Of a stretch of DNA of 25,479 nt, positions 14,425 through 21,366 are shown in pieces. Every line of letters begins with the position of its first letter. Position 1 is the stretch's first letter. The DNA is from Zeimonas sp041678445. GTDB lineage: Bacteria; Pseudomonadota; Gammaproteobacteria; Burkholderiales; Burkholderiaceae_E. The position numbers were made by a program, and so were the translations under genes. The notes under the pieces are model-generated. The model worked only from the letters and a program-made list of their open reading frames with translations. It did no database searches and was not told the DNA's origin. The stretch lies in the NCBI GenBank assembly GCA_041678445.1, contig JBAYOD010000017.1:1-25479 (forward strand), read 5' to 3'.

Positions 14425-14461
14425 CCCCGGCCTGCTCCCTGGCCAACCCCGGCCTGCTCCC
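14425..14461. repeat. 15-bp direct repeat between ftsY and the CIRCE-like site
   Basis: CCCCGGCCTGCTCCC occurs perfectly at 14425-14439 and 14447-14461, separated by seven bases. It lies in the ftsY 3' untranslated region. No terminator with a T tract is seen between ftsY and rpoH, so some read-through from ftsY into rpoH is possible. Confidence 0.75.
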
Positions 14462-14500
14462 GCCATTGACGCCCAGGCTCGCGCGCCGCGTCCTGGCTGT

Positions 14501-15574
14501 TCAATCGAGCAGCGCCGATGCGAACTCGTCGGCCGAGAAACCTTGCAGGTCGTCGATGCCCTCACCGACGCCGATGAAGCAGACCGGGATTGGCCGGTCG
14601 CGGCGGGTGTGGGCGAGCGCGGCCAGCGTGCCGCCCTTGGCGGTGCCGTCCAGCTTGGTGACGATCAGCCCGGTGACGCCGATCGCGTCGTCGAAGGCGC
14701 GCACCTGGGCCAGCATGTTCTGGCCGGTGTTGCCGTCGAGCACGATCAGCACCTCGTGCGGGGCGCCGGGCATCGCCTTGCCGATCACCCGGTGGATCTT
14801 CTTCAGCTCGTCCATCAGGTGCAGCTGGGTGGGCAGCCGTCCGGCCGTGTCGACCATGACCACGCCGGTGCCGCGGGCGCGTCCGGCGTTGACGGCGTCG
14901 AAGGCGACCGCCGCCGGATCGCCGCCCTGCTGGGCGATGACCTGGACGCTGTTGCGCGTTCCCCATTGCTGCAACTGTTCGCGTGCCGCGGCGCGGAAGG
15001 TGTCGCCGGCGGCCAGCAGCACGGTCTTGCCCTCGCGCTGCAGATGGTGGGCCAGCTTGCCGATCGAGGTGGTCTTGCCGGCGCCATTGACCCCGGCGAT
15101 CATCATGACCAGGGGGGTAGCCGCATCGATGTCGATCGGCCGCTCCAGCGGACGCAGCAGGTCGGCCAGCAGGCTGCGCAGCGCCCGGCGTACGCCTTCC
15201 GGATCTTCGATGCGCTCCCGGCGCACGGTTTCGCGCAGGGTGTCGAGCAGCCAGGTGGTGGTTTCGACGCCGGCGTCGCTGACCAGCAGCGCGGTTTCCA
15301 GTTCCTCGTAGAGTGTTTCGTCGATCCGGACGCCGGAGAACAGGCCGGACAGGTTGCCGCGGGTCTTGGACAGACCCTGCTTGAGCCGCGTGAGCCAGCC
15401 GGCGCGGGGCGCAGCCGTGGCGGCTTCGTCCGGAGCCGCGGGAGCGGCGGGAGCGGCGGCCGGAACTGCTGCGGGAGCGTCGGCGTCGGGCAGGCCTGCC
15501 GCACTGGCGACTTCCGGCGCCGGGGCGACATCCGATACAGGAGCAGGCTTTTTTCGACGAAAGAATCCGAACAT
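14501..15574 (-). CDS. ftsY: Signal recognition particle receptor FtsY
   Basis: A 357-residue SRP GTPase that receives ribosome-SRP complexes at the inner membrane. It has the start MFGFFRRKKP, an Ala/Pro-rich A domain (about 11-57) that is short compared with the long acidic A domain of E. coli, an N domain (about 60-145) and the G domain. GTPase motifs are GVNGAGKTT (161-169), DTAGR (242-246) and TKLDG (306-310), ending GEGIDDLQGFSADEFASALL. ATG 15574 is chosen because the upstream extension is out-of-frame sequence of the divergent peptidase gene. It is upstream of rpoH on the same strand. Confidence 0.95.
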   Translation of the reverse strand: MFGFFRRKKPAPVSDVAPAPEVASAAGLPDADAPAAVPAAAPAAPAAPDEAATAAPRAGWLTRLKQGLSKTRGNLSGLFSGVRIDETLYEELETALLVSDAGVETTTWLLDTLRETVRRERIEDPEGVRRALRSLLADLLRPLERPIDIDAATPLVMMIAGVNGAGKTTSIGKLAHHLQREGKTVLLAAGDTFRAAAREQLQQWGTRNSVQVIAQQGGDPAAVAFDAVNAGRARGTGVVMVDTAGRLPTQLHLMDELKKIHRVIGKAMPGAPHEVLIVLDGNTGQNMLAQVRAFDDAIGVTGLIVTKLDGTAKGGTLAALAHTRRDRPIPVCFIGVGEGIDDLQGFSADEFASALLD

Positions 15575-15594
15575 GGCTACACTCAGCGCCCTGG

Positions 15595-15624
15595 ATTCTA
15601 CCTGTGCGAGCCATGCCGATTCAG
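15595..15624 (-). promoter_or_regulatory. Putative ftsY promoter
   Basis: On the minus strand a -10-like TAGAAT (15600-15595) is preceded at 18 nt by CTGAAT (15624-15619). Transcription would start near 15588, leaving a leader of about 14 nt. The -35 part lies inside the first codons of the divergent M16 gene. The -10 matches five of six consensus bases, the -35 only three. Confidence 0.35.
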
Positions 15625-17013
15625 ATCTTCCGTCTGCTGGCCGTTGCGGCGTCGCTGGCCCTGTCGCCGGTGCCCGCTCTGGCTGAGACCCCGACGAGGG
15701 CGCACGCATCGGCGCAGACCTTCGAGCGCAGCCTGCCGAACGGGATGAAGGTGCTGGTCCGGGAAGACCGGCGCGCCCCGACCGTCGTCCATCTGGTGCT
15801 GTACCGGGTCGGCGCCATCGACGAGATCAACGGCCTGACCGGCATCTCGCATGTCCTCGAGCACATGATGTTCAAGGGGACGCAGACGCTGGCGGTCGGC
15901 GAGTTCTCGCGCCGGGTCGCCGAGCGTGGGGGCCGCGAGAACGCCTTCACGGGGCGCGATTACACCGGCTACTTCCAGCAGGTCCATCGTTCGCACCTGG
16001 CCGAGATGATGCGCCTGGAAGCCGACCGGATGGCCGGGCTGGTGGTCGAGGACGCGGAGTTCTCGCGCGAGATCCGCGTGGTCATGGAGGAGCGCCGCTG
16101 GCGCACCGACGATCGCGCCCAGGGGCGGCTCTACGAACAGCTGATGGCGGCAGCCTTCACGGCTTCGCCTTACCGCCGGCCGGTGGTCGGCTGGATGAGC
16201 GATCTGGAATCGATGCAGGCGGGCGATGTGCGCGACTGGTACGCGCGCTGGTACAACCCGGCCAATGCCGTGCTGATCGTGGTTGGTGACGTCTCGGCCG
16301 ACGAGGTCTGGAAGCTGGCCGGACAGACCTACGGGCAGATCGACGCGAATGCGCTGCCCGAGCGCAGGCCGCAGAACGAGCCGGAACAGCGCGGCGTCAA
16401 GCGGATCTGGGTCAAGGCGCCGGCCGAGAATCCGCATGTGATCCTGGGCTTCAAGGTGCCGCGCCTGCGTGATGTCGACGCGGATCGCGATCCGTATGCG
16501 CTGCAGATGCTGGCCGCGGTCCTCGACGCCGACGAGAACGGCCGGCTGACACGCAATCTGGTGCGGGGGTCGCGGGTGGCCGACCAGGTTGGCGCCGGTT
16601 ACGGAATGACCGGCCGCGGACCATCGCTGTTCCTGCTCGACGGCACGCCGGCCGAAGGCCAGGATACCGAGGCGCTCGAACGCGCGTTGCGCGCCGAGAT
16701 TGCGCGGATCGCCGACGAGGGCGTGCGCGAGGACGAACTGCAGCGCATTCGCGCGCAGTATGTGGCCGGACAGATCTACAAGCGCGACTCGATCATGGCG
16801 CAGGCGATGGAGATGGGCGGACTCGAGATGTCCGGTCTGTCGCATCGCGATGCCGACCGGATCCTGGAGCGTATCCGCCAGGTGACGGCGGCCGATGTGC
16901 AGTCGGTCGCGCAGCGCTACTTCGGCGAGGATGAACTGACCGTGGCGACGCTGTTGCCGCAGCCGATCGATCCGCAGGCGCCGGCGTCGCCGCGCCCGGC
17001 GTTGCGGCACTGA
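15613..17013 (+). CDS. Periplasmic M16 family zinc peptidase (catalytic subunit)
   Basis: A 466-residue M16B-type peptidase. A signal peptide ends at about PALA (residue 24), so it is exported. The inverted zinc motif is H80-VL-E83-H84 in SHVLEHMMFKGT, with a third ligand probably E160 in VVMEERR, 76 residues after H84, the family spacing. A second, non-catalytic M16 domain follows (about 200-450). The next gene encodes a partner lacking the zinc motif, as in two-subunit M16B enzymes and the mitochondrial processing peptidase. Substrate unknown. ATG 15613 is used; a GTG three codons upstream is possible. Confidence 0.92.
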   Translation: MPIQIFRLLAVAASLALSPVPALAETPTRAHASAQTFERSLPNGMKVLVREDRRAPTVVHLVLYRVGAIDEINGLTGISHVLEHMMFKGTQTLAVGEFSRRVAERGGRENAFTGRDYTGYFQQVHRSHLAEMMRLEADRMAGLVVEDAEFSREIRVVMEERRWRTDDRAQGRLYEQLMAAAFTASPYRRPVVGWMSDLESMQAGDVRDWYARWYNPANAVLIVVGDVSADEVWKLAGQTYGQIDANALPERRPQNEPEQRGVKRIWVKAPAENPHVILGFKVPRLRDVDADRDPYALQMLAAVLDADENGRLTRNLVRGSRVADQVGAGYGMTGRGPSLFLLDGTPAEGQDTEALERALRAEIARIADEGVREDELQRIRAQYVAGQIYKRDSIMAQAMEMGGLEMSGLSHRDADRILERIRQVTAADVQSVAQRYFGEDELTVATLLPQPIDPQAPASPRPALRH

Positions 17014-17026
17014 CGGAGGCACGGAC

Positions 17027-18460
17027 ATGCATGTCGATCCGATTCGCAGCGTGACGGTTCCTGTGGCGATGATCCCCGCGGTCGTGCTCCGTGTGGCGTT
17101 GTGCCTGCTTGCGCTGTCGGCCCTTCTGGTTGCCGGCGTCGCGCAGGCTGCGCTGCCGATCCAGCACTGGACGGCGGCGTCGGGTGCACGCGTCTATTTC
17201 GTTCAGGCCGATGCGATCCCGATGCTCGACATCAGCGTCGAGTTCGACGCGGGGAGCCGTTTCGATCCGTCCGCCAAGGTCGGGCTCGCGTCGCTGACCA
17301 ATGCCATGCTGGCGCGCGGCACGACCGGCGAGGGCGCGCTCGACGAGGCCGAGATCGCCGAGCGCTTTGCCCGCATCGGCGCACAGCGCGGGGGCGGGGC
17401 CGGCAACGACCGGGCCGGCGTCACGCTGCGCACGCTCACCAGCGAGGCCGAGCGCATCGAGGCCGTGGCGCTGCTGGCCAGCCTGCTGGCTGCGCCCGCG
17501 TTTCCGCAAGCGGTGCTCGAGCGCGAGCAGGTGCGCTGGAGCCAGGCGCTGCGCGAGGCCCAGACCCGGCCTGCCACGATCGCCCGCCAGACCTTCAACG
17601 CGCTGCTGTATCCGGAGCATCCGTACGGACGCGAAGCCAGCCCGCAGACGGTCGGCGCGATCAGCCGCGACGATCTGGTGCGCTTTCATCGCGAGCACTA
17701 CGATGCCGGCCACGCGGTCGTTGCGATGATCGGCGCGATCGACCGCGCTCAGGCCGAGGCGATCGCGGAGCAGCTCACGCGCGACCTGCCTGCCGGCGCC
17801 GAGCGCCCGGCGCTGCCGCCGGTCGAGCGCCTGACGGCCGCGGTCGAGCGGCGGATCGTCCACCCGGCCAGCCAGAGCCACATCCTGATCGGCGAGCCGG
17901 CCATCGAGCGCGGCCACCCCGACTTCTTCCCGCTGTTCGTCGGCAACTATGTGCTCGGCGGCGGTGGCTTCGTCTCGCGGCTGTACAACGAGGTGCGCGA
18001 AAAGCGCGGCCTGGCCTACAGCGTCAGCGCCTACTTCGCCCCGCAGTTGCAGCCCGGGCCGTTCACCATCAGCCTGCAGACCGAGCGCTCGCAGACCGAA
18101 GCGGCCTTGAAGGTGGTGCGCGAAACGCTGTCGAGCTTCGTCGCCGATGGCCCGACCGAGGCCGAGCTGGCGGCGGCCAAGTCCAACCTGGTCGGTGGCT
18201 TCGCACTGCGCATCGACTCGAACAGCAAGATCCTCGACCACCTGGCGATGATCGGCTTCTATCGGCTGCCGCTCGACTACCTCGACACCTGGACCGACCG
18301 GGTGGCTGAAGTCAGCCTCGAACAGGTGCGTGACGCCTTTGCCCGGCAGGTGCCGCCCGACCGGCTGGTGACCGTCGTGGTCGGCGAGGCCGGTGAGGGC
18401 CCGGCGGAAGCGGCGGGAGCGGCGGAGCCGAAGGCTGGCGATGGTGCTGCGCGGCCCTGA
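17027..18460 (+). CDS. M16 family protein without the zinc motif (partner subunit)
   Basis: A 477-residue exported M16 homologue with a signal peptide ending near GVAQA (residue 41). Where the active subunit has SHVLEHMM, this one reads ASLTNAML, so all three key residues are replaced (S89, N92, A93) and it should not bind catalytic zinc. It keeps the glycine-rich loop LGGGGFVSRLYNEVREKRGL, which in paired M16 enzymes helps hold the substrate. It starts 13 nt after the catalytic gene with a clear GGAGG site 7 nt before the ATG. It probably forms a heterodimer with the upstream product. Its last 20 nt overlap rsmD. Confidence 0.92.
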   Translation: MHVDPIRSVTVPVAMIPAVVLRVALCLLALSALLVAGVAQAALPIQHWTAASGARVYFVQADAIPMLDISVEFDAGSRFDPSAKVGLASLTNAMLARGTTGEGALDEAEIAERFARIGAQRGGGAGNDRAGVTLRTLTSEAERIEAVALLASLLAAPAFPQAVLEREQVRWSQALREAQTRPATIARQTFNALLYPEHPYGREASPQTVGAISRDDLVRFHREHYDAGHAVVAMIGAIDRAQAEAIAEQLTRDLPAGAERPALPPVERLTAAVERRIVHPASQSHILIGEPAIERGHPDFFPLFVGNYVLGGGGFVSRLYNEVREKRGLAYSVSAYFAPQLQPGPFTISLQTERSQTEAALKVVRETLSSFVADGPTEAELAAAKSNLVGGFALRIDSNSKILDHLAMIGFYRLPLDYLDTWTDRVAEVSLEQVRDAFARQVPPDRLVTVVVGEAGEGPAEAAGAAEPKAGDGAARP

Positions 18461-19034
18461 GGGTCCGGCAGGCGGCAAGGACTCCGGGCGGGTGCGTATC
18501 GTCGGCGGCGCCTGGAAGCGCACGCCGCTGCCGGTGCCGGTGATCGCCGGCCTGCGGCCGACCCCCGACCGGGTGCGCGAGACGCTGTTCAACTGGCTGG
18601 GCCAGTCGCTCGAAGGCTGGCATTGCCTCGATGCCTTCGCCGGCAGCGGCGCCCTGGGGCTGGAAGCGGCTTCACGCGGCGCGGCGCGTGTCGTGATGAT
18701 CGAGCGCGACCGCCGGGCGGCGGCAGCGATCGCGGCGAGCATTGCGCGGCTGGGTGCCGGCGGGTGCGTCGAGCTGGTCACCGGTGACGCGTTTGCCGAA
18801 CTGGCCCGCCGGGCGCGGGCCGGCGAACGTTTCGACCTGGTCTTCATCGACCCGCCGTTCGGCGCCGGCCTGGCCGGGCGGGCGCTGGCCGCGGTGGTTC
18901 CGCTGCTCGCACCCGGGGCGCGGGTCTATGTCGAGGATGCCGCAGGGGTGGCGCTGCCCGCCGGCTTGACCCTGTTGCGCTCGCGGCAGGCGGGTCAGGT
19001 CCATTATCATCTGTTCGGTCAACAGGGAGCATAG
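18441..19034 (+). CDS. rsmD: 16S rRNA (guanine(966)-N2)-methyltransferase RsmD
   Basis: A 197-residue RsmD family enzyme that methylates G966 of 16S rRNA during small-subunit assembly. Family motifs are VRIVGGAWKRTPL, LRPTPDRVRETLFNWL (39-53), the SAM-binding DAFAGSGALGLEA (64-76) and the catalytic DPPF (137-140). ATG 18441 has AAGG 6 nt upstream and begins inside the preceding peptidase gene, overlapping it by 20 nt; an earlier start at 18393 adds only Arg-rich out-of-frame sequence. The next gene, coaD, follows after 2 nt, a common arrangement. Confidence 0.94.
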   Translation: MVLRGPEGPAGGKDSGRVRIVGGAWKRTPLPVPVIAGLRPTPDRVRETLFNWLGQSLEGWHCLDAFAGSGALGLEAASRGAARVVMIERDRRAAAAIAASIARLGAGGCVELVTGDAFAELARRARAGERFDLVFIDPPFGAGLAGRALAAVVPLLAPGARVYVEDAAGVALPAGLTLLRSRQAGQVHYHLFGQQGA

Positions 19035-19036
19035 CG

Positions 19037-19549
19037 ATGACCAGGGCGATCTATCCGGGCACCTTCGATCCGCTGACGCGCGGCCACGAAGACCTGGTCC
19101 AGCGGGCGGCCAGACTGTTCGGTACAGTGGTCGTCGCCGTGGCCGACAGCCGCGGCAAGAATCCGATCTTCACTTCCGACGAGCGGGTGGCGATCGCGCG
19201 TGAGGTGCTGGCGCCCCTGGGCAATGTCGAAGTGGTCGGCTTTTCGGGGCTGCTCGTGAACCTCGTGCGCGAGCAGAAGGGCGATGTCGTGCTGCGCGGG
19301 CTGCGCGCGGTCACCGACTTCGATTACGAATTCCAGCTGGCCGGCATGAACCGCCATCTGATGCCCGAGGTCGAGACCGTCTTCATGACGCCGACCGAGC
19401 AGTACCAGTTCGTCTCGGGCACCCTGGTGCGCGAGATTGCGATGATGGGTGGCGAGGTCCACAAGTTCGTCGCGCCGGCCGTCAACGCCTGGCTGCAGCG
19501 CAAGCTGGCGTCGGCCGGCACAAGGCAGGGTGGCGCGCGTCCGGAATGA
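19037..19549 (+). CDS. coaD: Phosphopantetheine adenylyltransferase
   Basis: A 170-residue nucleotidyltransferase that transfers AMP from ATP to 4'-phosphopantetheine, the penultimate step of coenzyme A synthesis. The N-terminal YPGTFDPLTRGH (6-17) contains the T/HxGH active-site motif (T14 to H17). VVLRGLRAVTDFDYEFQLAGMNR and the nucleotide-binding FVSGTLVREI are also present. The ATG follows GGGAG. It is slightly longer than typical because of a polar C-terminal tail after WLQRKL. It lies immediately downstream of rsmD. Confidence 0.96.
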   Translation: MTRAIYPGTFDPLTRGHEDLVQRAARLFGTVVVAVADSRGKNPIFTSDERVAIAREVLAPLGNVEVVGFSGLLVNLVREQKGDVVLRGLRAVTDFDYEFQLAGMNRHLMPEVETVFMTPTEQYQFVSGTLVREIAMMGGEVHKFVAPAVNAWLQRKLASAGTRQGGARPE

Positions 19550-19579
19550 TCTGCCGCGCGACACGCAAGGAGGGCAAGC

Positions 19580-19834
19580 ATGGCACTGATGATCACCGAC
19601 GAATGCATCAACTGCGACGTCTGCGAGCCGGAGTGCCCGAACGACGCGATTTCCATGGGGCCGGAGATCTACCAGATCGATCCGCTGCGCTGCACCGAGT
19701 GCGTCGGCCATCACGACGAGCCGCAGTGTGTGCAGGTCTGCCCGGTGGCCTGCATCCCGAAGGATCCCGCGCACGCCGAGACCCACGACCAGCTGTTCGC
19801 CAAGTACCTGCGCCTGCAGGCCGTGACCTCATGA
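19580..19834 (+). CDS. 2[4Fe-4S] ferredoxin, YfhL/Allochromatium type
   Basis: An 84-residue ferredoxin with two cluster-binding sets. The first is C9, C12, C15 and C19 (CINCDVCEPECP). The second is C38, C41, C50 and C54, with an eight-residue insertion between C41 and C50 (VGHHDEPQ) typical of Allochromatium-type ferredoxins, plus a C-terminal helical extension. It is a soluble low-potential electron carrier; its partner enzyme is unknown. A very strong AAGGAGGG site precedes the ATG, implying high translation. It sits between coaD and the phosphatase gene in short-gap order. Confidence 0.94.
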   Translation: MALMITDECINCDVCEPECPNDAISMGPEIYQIDPLRCTECVGHHDEPQCVQVCPVACIPKDPAHAETHDQLFAKYLRLQAVTS

Positions 19835-19859
19835 TGCCGGGCCGGCACGGGGGAAGGGC

Positions 19860-20336
19860 ATGGACCTGATCCTGTGGCGTCATGCCGATGCCGGTGACGC
19901 GCTGGCCGATCCGGTGGCGGATCTCGAACGCCGTCTCACCAGCCGCGGCCGCAAGCAGGCCGAGCGGATGGCCCGCTGGCTGCACCAGCGGCTGCCGGAA
20001 CGCTACCGGGTGCTGTCCAGCCCGGCCGTGCGTACCCGGGAGACTGCCGCGGCGCTCGGTGTCCGTGTCGAACTGGTGCCGCGGATCGCGCCCGGCTGCG
20101 GGGTCGCCGACCATCTCGCCGTACTGAACTGGCCGGACGGGCTGAGCGCACGTGCCGGGCACGTGGTGCTGGTCGGCCACCAGCCCGTCCTGGGACAACT
20201 GGCCAGCACGCTGCTCTGCGGCGTCGAAGGCGACTGGAGCATCCGGAAGGGTTCGCTGTGGTGGTTGTCGGTCCGGGAACGCGACGGGCGCCTGCAGTTC
20301 GTCGTGCGCGCCGTCGTCGGCCCCGACCTGGTCTGA
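19860..20336 (+). CDS. SixA-like histidine phosphatase family protein
   Basis: A 158-residue member of the histidine phosphatase superfamily. The N-terminal LWRHADAGD gives R7 and the phospho-acceptor H8; SSPAVRTRETA (53-63) supplies a further conserved arginine, and VGHQP (H107) the second catalytic histidine. Length and motifs match SixA, which dephosphorylates histidines of phosphotransfer proteins in E. coli. The true substrate here is unknown. The ATG follows GGAAGGG. It is the last gene of the run that begins with the M16 pair, and no terminator is evident after it. Confidence 0.88.
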   Translation: MDLILWRHADAGDALADPVADLERRLTSRGRKQAERMARWLHQRLPERYRVLSSPAVRTRETAAALGVRVELVPRIAPGCGVADHLAVLNWPDGLSARAGHVVLVGHQPVLGQLASTLLCGVEGDWSIRKGSLWWLSVRERDGRLQFVVRAVVGPDLV

Positions 20337-20347
20337 ATCAGTCCGAA

Positions 20348-20387
20348 TCAGGCGGTTGAACCCGGCGTCAGGCGGTTCAGCCCGGCG
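20348..20387. repeat. 20-bp tandem duplication
   Basis: Two adjacent 20-bp units, 20348-20367 and 20368-20387, both of the form TCAGGCGGTT-NNN-CCCGGCG, differ at only two positions. They lie in the intergenic gap after the phosphatase gene and before the Pho-box-like repeats. No function is evident. Confidence 0.8.
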
Positions 20388-20403
20388 TGGGTCTGCGCGC
20401 CAC

Positions 20404-20436
20404 GGTCATCGAAGCGTCACGGGATCGTCACCGCGC
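20404..20436 (+). promoter_or_regulatory. Triple 11-bp direct repeat resembling a Pho box, upstream of the acyltransferase gene
   Basis: GTCA recurs at 20405, 20416 and 20427, exactly 11 bp apart, within the units GGTCATCGAAG, CGTCACGGGAT and CGTCACCGCGC. PhoB binds tandem 11-bp units with a conserved CTGTCAT-like half, so spacing and core fit, but the usual A/T-rich half-units are partly GC. An isolated perfect CTGTCAT at 20470-20476 is out of phase. The -10 element that should follow is not convincing. Confidence 0.4.
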
Positions 20437-20487
20437 TGAAAGAGGGCAGCGTCAGGCTTTCTCCAGGTCCTGTCATGGAGAAACCCC

Positions 20488-21366
20488 ATGTCTGCTCTGC
20501 TCGAACGACTGGATAGCGTCGGTGCCGTCGCGCCCGGTGCCACTGTGCCCGGACCGGCACTGCATCACTGGACGGAGGTACCGGTCCGGCGGCCGGCCCC
20601 GCGAGTGGTCCCTGCCCCTGGAGCCGAACCGGCCCCGCTGGCGTGTGCCGGGGCGCTTGAAGTGCGGCTGGCCCGGGGCGATGGTGACATCGAGGCGGCG
20701 CAGCGGCTGCGCTGGCAGGTGTTCGCCGGCGAACTCGGTGCCGCCCTGCCGTCGCAGGGTGGCCTGGACCACGACATCTTCGATCCGCACTGCGAGCACC
20801 TGGTCGCCGTTGACCGCGCCAGCGGCCAGGTGGTCGGCACCTACCGGCTGTTGATGCCGGCAGCGGCGCGCCGGCTCGGTGGCCTGTATACCGACAGCGA
20901 GTTCGACCTGACGCGGCTCGAAGCGCTGCGTCCCAGAATGGTGGAGCTCGGTCGCAGCTGCGTGCACCCCGACTACCGCTCGGGAGGCGTCATGATGCTG
21001 CTGTGGTCGGGGCTGGGCGCCTTGCTGGCCGACTTCGAGCTGCGTTATCTGATCGGCTGCGTGAGCGTGTCGATGGAGGATGGCGGCCAGCGGGCAGCCG
21101 GCTTGTACCGCCAGCTCGAAGGCAGCCGCCTGGTCGACGAGTCGCGGCGTGTCTGGCCGCGCGAGCGGCTGGCGGTGGAGCGCTTCGGGAACGGCCCGGA
21201 AGTCGCCCCGCCGCCACTGTTCAAGGGCTATCTGCGCGCTGGTGCGGTCCTGCTTGGCGAGCCACACGTCGACACGCTGTTCGATTGCGCCGACTTTCCG
21301 ATGATGCTCGATCTCGACGGGCTCAAGCTGCGCTACCAGCGGCGCTTCAGATCGTCTGGTAGCTGA
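20488..21366 (+). CDS. GNAT/OlsB-like acyltransferase (putative ornithine N-acyltransferase)
   Basis: A 292-residue protein whose residues about 57-285 match the hemolysin-like GNAT family that includes OlsB, which attaches a 3-hydroxyacyl chain to ornithine as the first step of ornithine lipid synthesis. Visible motifs are RLRWQVFAGELG, VGTYRLLMP, and ELGRSCVHPDYRSGGVMMLLWSGL (about 153-176), where the acyl carrier should bind. The first 55 residues are a Pro/Ala-rich tail of unknown role. The ATG has GGAG at 7 nt. No olsA is in view, so the product is uncertain. Pho-box-like repeats upstream would fit phosphate-free lipid synthesis under phosphate limitation. Its 3' end overlaps the convergent ppx by 20 nt. 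Confidence 0.8.
   Translation: MSALLERLDSVGAVAPGATVPGPALHHWTEVPVRRPAPRVVPAPGAEPAPLACAGALEVRLARGDGDIEAAQRLRWQVFAGELGAALPSQGGLDHDIFDPHCEHLVAVDRASGQVVGTYRLLMPAAARRLGGLYTDSEFDLTRLEALRPRMVELGRSCVHPDYRSGGVMMLLWSGLGALLADFELRYLIGCVSVSMEDGGQRAAGLYRQLEGSRLVDESRRVWPRERLAVERFGNGPEVAPPPLFKGYLRAGAVLLGEPHVDTLFDCADFPMMLDLDGLKLRYQRRFRSSGS

Noticed and set aside
16793..18847. A 684-codon minus-strand open frame opposite the M16 pair and rsmD
   Set aside because: It spans three well-supported plus-strand genes and has low-complexity shadow composition; no start signal or family motif.
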